Source: Nonomuraea sediminis
Lineage (GTDB): Bacteria > Actinomycetota > Actinomycetes > Streptosporangiales > Streptosporangiaceae
Direction: 5' to 3'
NCBI RefSeq assembly: GCF_018531495.1
Contig: NZ_JAHDTI010000009.1
Coordinates: 124,001-188,000 of the forward strand
Length of the DNA stretch: 64,000 nucleotides
The notes below the pieces were generated by a model, which did not search any database, was not told the origin of the DNA, and saw nothing but the letters and a program-made list of their open reading frames with translations. Position numbers and translations under genes: made by a program. Positions 58,835 through 64,000 of the stretch are shown here, piece after piece. Every line of letters begins with the position of its first letter. Within the stretch, counting starts at the first letter, position 1.

Positions 58835-60613
58835 ATGGCGGAGTACACAGCGGCCCAAGCCGCGTTCGGGCAGGTGGCGGCCCTCGCCGCCGGTCATCAC
58901 GCCGACCTCGACCAGCCGGTACGCCTCATGCAGGCGCACACCTGGGTCGGCGGTGGCGCCCCCGCCTTCGCCGCCGATCTCGCCGCCCACCGCGCGGCCC
59001 TCCAATCCGCCCTCACCGACGCCCTGCGCTCCCTCGCGGACCTGGTCGTACGGCACGGCGGCCCGCCACCCGCGGTCCCGGTTTTGACCACCTCGGTCAC
59101 CACCATGAGTCCGGCCCCCAGCGGCTACCAGGGCATCGACCCGCACGCCATGACGGCCCTGATCTCCACCCTCGACCACGCCTCCCACACCCTGCCCGCC
59201 GCCGGGACCCGCCTGTCGTCCGCTCTGTCCGCCCAGGGCCTCTCTCCCCAACCCGGCCGGACCCTGGCCCGCATCGCCCAGTGGACCGCGACCACCGGCA
59301 CCGACCTCCGCCGCCGCCTGACCCGCATCCAGCGAACGGTCCCGTGGACCACCCTGCCCGCCTCCGTGGCGGCCTACGACCTGTTCGCCTCCGCCGCGAG
59401 CGCTCCCCTTCTGACAGGCGTGGCGGCAGGCGACCCCGCTGCGAGCGCCCCCCTCCTGGCAGGCGTGGCGGCGGGCGACCCCGCTGCGGTCCAAGCCATG
59501 CTGGCCGTACAGGAACGGGGCAAGGACCCCACTCTCGCCGCCCGTATCAACGCCTGGTGGCACACCCTGTCCCCTGGGCTCCAGCGATCCCTCCTGGAGA
59601 TACCGGCCTTCGGCCTCCTCAACGGCCTCCCCGCCACGGCCCGCGACCAGGCCAACCGCCACTGGCTCTCCATCGAGAAGACCCGCCTGACCCAGGAACT
59701 CGACGCCACCGACGTCCGCGCCAACCCATCCCTCCTCGGCGCGTGGGAACGCATCTCCAACGAACTGCGCCGCCTGACCCTCATCGAACAGACCCTCCAC
59801 CCCGTCCACGGCTTCCCACCCCCCATGCTCCTGTCCTTCAACCCCACCGGCCAGGGCCGCCTCATCCTCTCCTGGGGCAACCCCGACACCGCCGACACCA
59901 CCATCACGTCGGTATCCGGCCTGTCGTCCCAGCTGGACTCCGTCCACGGCGACCTGGAACGCTCCCGATCCCTGTGGCAGCAGGCCACCAAGACCAGCGG
60001 CGACCACACGGTCGCCGCCATCACCTGGTACGGCTACGACGCCCCCCAACTCGACCCCGGCCTCCTGGACCCCGGCCGCTCCGTGGCCTCCTCATCAGCC
60101 GCCACCAAGGGCGGCGCGGCCCTGGCCGCCTTCCAGGACGGCCTCCACGCCGCCCACGCACCCTCGAGTACGGCTCGCGCCGTCATCGTCGGCCACAGCT
60201 ACGGCTCCCTCACCACCGGCCACGCGGCCACCCTCCGCCCAGGCAAACTGGCGGACGACCTCATCCTCATCGGCAGCCCCGGCGTAGACGTCCACCATGC
60301 GTCGGACCTTGGCCTGGACTCCAAACACGTCTGGGTAGGCGAAGCCGGCGGCGACCCGGTAGCGGCCCTCGGCCGCTTCAAAACCGACCCCGGCCACAAA
60401 TCCTTCGGCGCCACCCCCTTCCCGGTAGGCCGCCAAGTCTGGACCTCCGCCCATAGCAGCTACTGGGACCGAGCCTCACCTTCGCTGCGGAATATGGGAC
60501 GAATCATCAATGGCCAGTACGACAAGCTCACATCGCCGGAGCCACTCAACCAGCACCCGCAACTACTAATGCCGGAACTAGCTCCCGACCTGGTCCAGCC
60601 GCCCGAGAGGTGA
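58835..60613 (+). CDS. DUF1023 alpha/beta hydrolase
   Basis: The 592-residue protein has an N-terminal helical part with WXG-like spacing (VRLMQAHTWVGGGAPAFAADLAAHRAALQSAL). The C-terminal DUF1023 hydrolase domain has nucleophile GHSYGSLTTG (residue about 453), and Asp and His in LIGSPGVDVHHASDL and SAHSSYW. DUF1023 proteins associate with surface esterase functions. An imperfect 15-residue tandem duplication, SAPLLTGVAAGDPAA / SAPLLAGVAAGDPAA, lies at 59397-59486. A small lipoprotein gene follows 8 bp downstream. Confidence 0.85.
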   Translation: MAEYTAAQAAFGQVAALAAGHHADLDQPVRLMQAHTWVGGGAPAFAADLAAHRAALQSALTDALRSLADLVVRHGGPPPAVPVLTTSVTTMSPAPSGYQGIDPHAMTALISTLDHASHTLPAAGTRLSSALSAQGLSPQPGRTLARIAQWTATTGTDLRRRLTRIQRTVPWTTLPASVAAYDLFASAASAPLLTGVAAGDPAASAPLLAGVAAGDPAAVQAMLAVQERGKDPTLAARINAWWHTLSPGLQRSLLEIPAFGLLNGLPATARDQANRHWLSIEKTRLTQELDATDVRANPSLLGAWERISNELRRLTLIEQTLHPVHGFPPPMLLSFNPTGQGRLILSWGNPDTADTTITSVSGLSSQLDSVHGDLERSRSLWQQATKTSGDHTVAAITWYGYDAPQLDPGLLDPGRSVASSSAATKGGAALAAFQDGLHAAHAPSSTARAVIVGHSYGSLTTGHAATLRPGKLADDLILIGSPGVDVHHASDLGLDSKHVWVGEAGGDPVAALGRFKTDPGHKSFGATPFPVGRQVWTSAHSSYWDRASPSLRNMGRIINGQYDKLTSPEPLNQHPQLLMPELAPDLVQPPER

Positions 60614-60620
60614 CGTGTAA

Positions 60621-61085
60621 GTGGTCCGCTCTATATTCGTCCTCTTTCTTTTCATATCGGGGTGCACAATGAATGATCAGACTATGACTCAAGCGCAAGC
60701 CCTTACTCGAGTCGAACGCTTGATTCGCGACACCGCATCAGCTATCTCACCCACACCAAAGCTCGATCCCGTCGTCCACGGGAGTGCGTCCAGCGCCTGC
60801 CTGGACGGCACACACGCCGAAGATCAAGTTGTCGTTAACCGCGCCTACTGGCTGCGGGAGGTACCCAAGGCCGAGTTCATGACCGTATCCCGGCAGGTCC
60901 GCGCCTACTGGCAAAGCCAAGGTCACCGAATCACCGCATCCGGCCAAGCAGGGAACCCGGACCTCAGTGCGGAAACTGAGCCAGACGGATTTCGGCTTTC
61001 ACTAACGTGGGCCGAAAGCGACAGCCTCTTCCTCGATGTCGCATCTCCCTGCGTCTGGCCCGACGGAACACCAGAATCCAAATAG
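60621..61085 (+). CDS. Small lipoprotein, unknown family
   Basis: The 154-residue protein has a short lipoprotein signal (VLFLFISGC). The mature region holds two further Cys residues (SACLDG, ASPCVW), perhaps a disulfide. Its pattern (TRVERLIRDTASAI, RQVRAYWQSQGHRIT, LDVASPCVWPDG) is typical of actinobacterial exported proteins found beside DUF1023 hydrolases. Start GTG at 60621 is 8 bp from the hydrolase stop. Codon third positions are less GC-rich than in its neighbours. Confidence 0.8.
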   Translation: MVRSIFVLFLFISGCTMNDQTMTQAQALTRVERLIRDTASAISPTPKLDPVVHGSASSACLDGTHAEDQVVVNRAYWLREVPKAEFMTVSRQVRAYWQSQGHRITASGQAGNPDLSAETEPDGFRLSLTWAESDSLFLDVASPCVWPDGTPESK

Positions 61086-61170
61086 GGAAGCAAATCTACG
61101 GATGATGTGAGCGGTCAGGGCTGGCTTCCTGGGGCGTATCGTCCGGCTGCGGATAGTCGCCTCGTGCTGA

Positions 61171-61962
61171 TCAAGGTAGGCGGGCTGCGAGGTGGGCCAT
61201 TGCGTGGAGGAAGGTGGGGACGTCGGGGATGGAGGGTGCCTGGGCTTCGTAGGTACGGACTCGGGTGTTGAGGGCGGTGCTCAGGGCTTTGAGGCGGGCT
61301 TGCTGGTCGGTGAGGGAGGCGACTGTGATCGAGGTCCAGTCGTCCAGGTCCATGCCCACCGTCAGGTCGAGCAGGAGTTCGTTCTGCTCGAGTACGTCTT
61401 CCAGCTGGGGCGGGCGGGGAGACCGTAGCGAGGTGAGCAGGCGTTGTTTGCGGTGAGGGCCGGGGGCGACTGCGAACAGGTTGATCGAGGAGGAGGCGTC
61501 CCACAGGGCCTGCTGAAGGTGAACGAGGTCAGCGAAGGCGTCCACTTCGAAGAGGCCGGCCTGGTGGGCGTGCGCGCGTTCCCACGGCGTCGACGGTATC
61601 GATACGCCGGCGCGAGCCGGGGTGAAGCCCTGAATGCGGTCGGCCGCGAGCTTCTCGGCATCGATGGAGTACTCCCAGTCGACCAAGGAGAAGGGCTTGC
61701 CGATACTCTGAGCGGCCGAGTCACGGTGCCATAAGGGGATGGCGTAGCGGGCGAAACCCTCGCTCAGCTCCCAGACGAGCCCCTGATAGACCGCGAGTTC
61801 CTCACGTTCGCAGTTGTTGATCGCGAACTCCGTGTATGGGGTCGGCTCCTCCGACGGCCAGTCGCCGTAAAGCCCCTGCCAGTGCACTTCGACCGGAGTC
61901 GCTTCCCCGGGCAGGTAGACGTTCACGAAGGCATCGAGGGGCTCGAAGTGGATCGGGTTCAT
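61171..61962 (-). CDS. Uncharacterised protein
   Basis: I do not recognise this 263-residue protein. It starts MNPIHFEPLDAFVNVYLPGEATPVEVHWQGL, is Trp/Glu-rich in its first half (YGDWPSEEPTPYTEFAINN) and ends in a helical stretch (LASLTDQQARLKAL, DVPTFLHAMAHLAARLP). No membrane segment or signal peptide is present. ATG at 61962 has GGGAGAA upstream. The frame stays open further upstream toward the lyase gene, but that part is Arg/His/Pro-rich and unlike protein. Confidence 0.65.
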   Translation of the reverse strand: MNPIHFEPLDAFVNVYLPGEATPVEVHWQGLYGDWPSEEPTPYTEFAINNCEREELAVYQGLVWELSEGFARYAIPLWHRDSAAQSIGKPFSLVDWEYSIDAEKLAADRIQGFTPARAGVSIPSTPWERAHAHQAGLFEVDAFADLVHLQQALWDASSSINLFAVAPGPHRKQRLLTSLRSPRPPQLEDVLEQNELLLDLTVGMDLDDWTSITVASLTDQQARLKALSTALNTRVRTYEAQAPSIPDVPTFLHAMAHLAARLP

Positions 61963-62093
61963 TCGAGTTCTCCCAGGAGTTTCGCTTTTGCGGTCTGGTG
62001 GGATGTGGCTCCAGTCCATGTCTGTGGCCCACAGAGCGTTGAGCGAGCGCCACGCCTCGGTCTTGCGCCCCAGGTTGCGTAGGTGGCGGAGCT

Positions 62094-63398
62094 TCAGTGG
62101 AGGGTGTGGCGGGCTTCGGTGATGGCTGTGTCCAGGGGGTGGTCGGGGGTGGGGGTGTGGGTGCGCGTGGCGGCTACGCGTTCGCAGGCGAGGATGATTT
62201 CGAGGGGTTCGAGGGTGCGGAGGCAGAGGCGGGCGGCCTGGGTGGCGAAGGAGGCGTGGTCCTCTGTGCCGCGGGAGATCACCGCCGTGCCCGTCGTCAC
62301 CGGCGTCGCCAGGTGGCATAGTTCGGCGAGGGCGTCGTGGGCGACGTACTCGAGGATCATGGCGCCCGAGTCGCCGGGGCGGGCGGCCAGGAAGGGGAGT
62401 TGCCCGGTCATGCCGGGGTCCATGAGAGTGGCCAGGCGGGCGGTGCTGAGCTGGGCCGTCTGGGTGATCGCCGCGCGGAGGGCGTCGAGGGCGAGCGCCA
62501 CGGGCGCGCCGTGGAAGTTGCCGTTGTGCCAGGCCAGGCCCCCGGCGATGAGCGGGTTCTCCAGTGCCGCGTTCAGGTCGGTCTCCACGACCCGCGAAGC
62601 TCGCTCGAGCGCGTCCAGGGCCGCGCCGTGCACCTGGGCGAAGGCGCGGTAGCCGTACGGATCCTGCACGCGCGCCGCCGTCTCGGCGCTCAGGAGTTCG
62701 CGCAGCCGCGCGGCGACGAGGGCCTGTCCGGGGTGCGGCCGGGCTTCCTGTACGGCTACCGCCACCGGCTCCGCGGAGGCGTCGACCGCCGAGAAGGACT
62801 GGGCGGCGACGTCCACGGCGGCCGAGAGCAGGGTGCGGATGCGGTGGCAGGCGATCGCGGCGTCGGAAAGCGTCAGCGCGCCCGAGCTGATGAACGGCAG
62901 GGCGTCACGGGAGTCCAGCGCATAGCGGGGCGGATCGCCGGAAGGGCCCTGCCAGGCGACCTCCCCCAGCAGGCACAAAGCAGTCGTAGACAGGGCAGTA
63001 AGGTCACCGGTGCCGATAGCCCCATAAGTCCGGACTGGTGGGGTGAACCCGTCGTTGATCGCGGAAGCCAGCACCGGCAGCACCCCAGGAGAGACCCCGG
63101 ACCCGCCGACCAGAAGCTGGTTCAGCCGCACCACCAGCATCCCCCGCGCCCGGAACGGCTCCACCAGTTCCCCGGCCCCACCGGCGTGACTGCGCAGCAG
63201 CCCGAACCCGCCACCCGAGACGGGCACGTCCTTGTTGGCCCCCACCCCGGTGCTCTGCCCGTACACGGGCCCGGTCAGCTCCTGCGCCGCCCGCCAAGCG
63301 GCCCGAGCCCGATCCACCGAGGCGATCGTGACCCGGGCCGTGCCGTACGCGACCTCATGAACCTGCGCGCAGGTCAGGCCGGCACCGTCAAGCTCCAT
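62094..63398 (-). CDS. HAL/PAL-fold ammonia-lyase homologue lacking the MIO triad
   Basis: The 434-residue protein aligns with histidine/aromatic ammonia-lyases: YGQSTGVGANKDVPVSGGG, LVVRLNQLLVGGSGVSPG, ENPLIAGGLAWHNGNFHGAPVALALDAL, QDPYGYRAFAQVHGA. The segment that should read GSVGASGDLAPL is GAIGTGDLTAL, one residue shorter, so the Ala-Ser-Gly that cyclises to the MIO cofactor is absent. It is shorter than HutH (about 510). No hut genes are nearby. It may be an unusual lyase, aminomutase or inactive paralogue. Confidence 0.85.
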   Translation of the reverse strand: MELDGAGLTCAQVHEVAYGTARVTIASVDRARAAWRAAQELTGPVYGQSTGVGANKDVPVSGGGFGLLRSHAGGAGELVEPFRARGMLVVRLNQLLVGGSGVSPGVLPVLASAINDGFTPPVRTYGAIGTGDLTALSTTALCLLGEVAWQGPSGDPPRYALDSRDALPFISSGALTLSDAAIACHRIRTLLSAAVDVAAQSFSAVDASAEPVAVAVQEARPHPGQALVAARLRELLSAETAARVQDPYGYRAFAQVHGAALDALERASRVVETDLNAALENPLIAGGLAWHNGNFHGAPVALALDALRAAITQTAQLSTARLATLMDPGMTGQLPFLAARPGDSGAMILEYVAHDALAELCHLATPVTTGTAVISRGTEDHASFATQAARLCLRTLEPLEIILACERVAATRTHTPTPDHPLDTAITEARHTLH

Positions 63399-63406
63399 CG
63401 GGGAGA

Positions 63407-63784
63407 TCAGTCGTTGTCGGGGATGAACAGGCCGAGCAGCCAGCTGACCACGCTGATGATGATCGAGCCGACGACCGCGGAGGGCCAGAAGTCCACCACA
63501 TGGAAGGGGATGTCGAGCTGACCGGCGATCCAGCTGGTCAGCATCAGCATGGCCGCGTTGATCACGAGGAGGAACAAGCCGAGTGTGAGCACGATGATCG
63601 CGCACCCCAGCAGCTTGACGATCGGCTTCACGATCGCGTTGATGACGCCGAAGATCAGGGCGACGACGAGCAGCGTGCCCCAGTACTTCGTCGTGGAGCT
63701 GGTGGTGACGGTGATGCCCGGCACCAGCTGGATGGCCACCCAGAGGGCGACCGCGGCCGCCAGGGTTCTGATGATGAATCTCAC
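63407..63784 (-). CDS. PF04020-type (phage holin 4) membrane protein
   Basis: The 125-residue protein has four hydrophobic segments and the PF04020 pattern: VRFIIRTLAAAVALWVAIQLVPGI, VVALIFGVINAIVKPIVKLLGCAIIVLTLGLFLLVINAAMLML, then VVGSIIISVVSWLLGLFIPDND. Despite the holin name, chromosomal members are not phage genes, and no phage context exists here. The GTG at 63784 is decided by the 4-bp overlap with the upstream antiporter stop. It ends 8 bp before the lyase start. Confidence 0.88.
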   Translation of the reverse strand: MRFIIRTLAAAVALWVAIQLVPGITVTTSSTTKYWGTLLVVALIFGVINAIVKPIVKLLGCAIIVLTLGLFLLVINAAMLMLTSWIAGQLDIPFHVVDFWPSAVVGSIIISVVSWLLGLFIPDND

Positions 63785-64000
63785 GCTGGTTGATCCTCCC
63801 ATCTCTGATCGGCTCTCCGATAGAGGCTCAGGGCGACGAGCGGATAGATCATCACGGAGAAGACCCCGGCGGTGACCATCGCGGCGGCCTGCGCCGGCTG
63901 GAGCACCCGCTCCTGCACGCCGACGGAGGTGATCACCACGACGAGCGGCAGCGCGGCCGAGGCGAACAGCGCCAGCGCCCTGGGCTCGCCGCGGCGCAGG
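63781..64000 (-). CDS. Cation/proton antiporter-like protein (partial, C-terminal end)
   Basis: Only the last 72 residues lie in the window: hydrophobic segments (ALALFASAALPLVVVITSVG, AAAMVTAGVFSVMIYPLVALSLYRR) and a polar end. These resemble the last two helices of CPA-type cation/proton antiporters. The stop overlaps the PF04020 gene start by 4 bp. Confidence 0.6.
   Translation of the reverse strand, partial: LRRGEPRALALFASAALPLVVVITSVGVQERVLQPAQAAAMVTAGVFSVMIYPLVALSLYRRADQRWEDQPA

Noticed and set aside
58330..60456. Long open frame (about 700 codons) in another frame over the adenylate kinase-like and DUF1023 genes
   Set aside because: The translation is Arg/Pro/Thr-rich and low in complexity; the overlapping genes carry clear catalytic motifs.
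61963..62093. Protein-like reading frame (LRHLRNLGRKTEAWRSLNAL) upstream of the unknown gene
   Set aside because: It looks partly coding, but has no start signal of its own and merges into the lyase gene; the evidence is too weak for a feature.
63407..63784. Holin-like gene as evidence of a prophage
   Set aside because: PF04020 members are common chromosomal membrane proteins; no lysin, integrase or structural phage gene is present.

Overview
The window is high-GC actinobacterial DNA from an ordinary-looking chromosomal stretch. Small DUF574-type methyltransferases, an ECF sigma factor paired with a CU044_5270-family protein, roadblock/LC7 proteins, a ydaO riboswitch and many leaderless promoters suggest a filamentous actinomycete, probably Streptosporangiales (for example Nonomuraea-like). 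That placement is inference. No rRNA, tRNA, CRISPR array, phage or complete transposon was seen.

Layout. 0-6 kb: F420/PPOX-type protein, hemolysin III-like membrane protein behind a 20-bp palindrome, a penicillin-binding protein, a spermidine synthase-like protein and a NarL-type two-component system. 6-19.3 kb: a serine hydrolase, then a tightly packed nine-gene minus-strand unit (GH42, GcvPA-like, GcvPB-like, NAD-kinase-like, SDR, sugar-binding lipoprotein, two permeases, GH63-type hydrolase), headed by a divergent GntR regulator. The two GcvP-like proteins have altered active-site loops and no gcvT or gcvH nearby, which makes this the best candidate for an undescribed pathway. 19.3-24.4 kb: pirin, a decayed second pirin, a transglutaminase-like protein, a six-cysteine secreted protein, an NTF2-like protein, LtrA and a SodC-like lipoprotein. 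24.4-27.9 kb: a second sugar ABC transporter (NgcE-like) with a pterin dehydratase-like gene appended and a 19-bp operator in front.

28-29.3 kb: an alkylsulfatase-type metallo-beta-lactamase gene, broken by a 213-bp IS200/IS605 (TnpB-type) remnant. 29.6-39.4 kb: small metabolic genes (class III aminotransferase, PfkB kinase with TetR, class II aldolase, saccharopine dehydrogenase-like, DUF885 peptidase, DUF4032 kinase-like) and an HxlR/oxidoreductase pair with two matching operators. 39.5-41.5 kb: an operon of three roadblock proteins and a DUF4388-like protein, with no GTPase. 42-43.6 kb: a secreted protein behind a c-di-AMP (ydaO) riboswitch. 43.7-55.5 kb: DUF5302 protein, MFS exporter/PadR, ThrE, an MreB-like protein, CDGSH, DUF2127/DUF421, MarR/RidA, slipin, M14 peptidase, thiolase and DUF574 methyltransferase. 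55.6-58.8 kb: a translationally coupled operon of ECF sigma, CU044_5270, CDP-alcohol phosphotransferase and adenylate kinase-like protein. 58.8-64 kb: DUF1023 hydrolase, lipoprotein, an unknown protein, a HAL/PAL homologue without the Ala-Ser-Gly cofactor triad, a small PF04020-type membrane protein and the end of a cation/proton antiporter.

Gene starts and functions come from reading motifs and translation signals; no database search was run.
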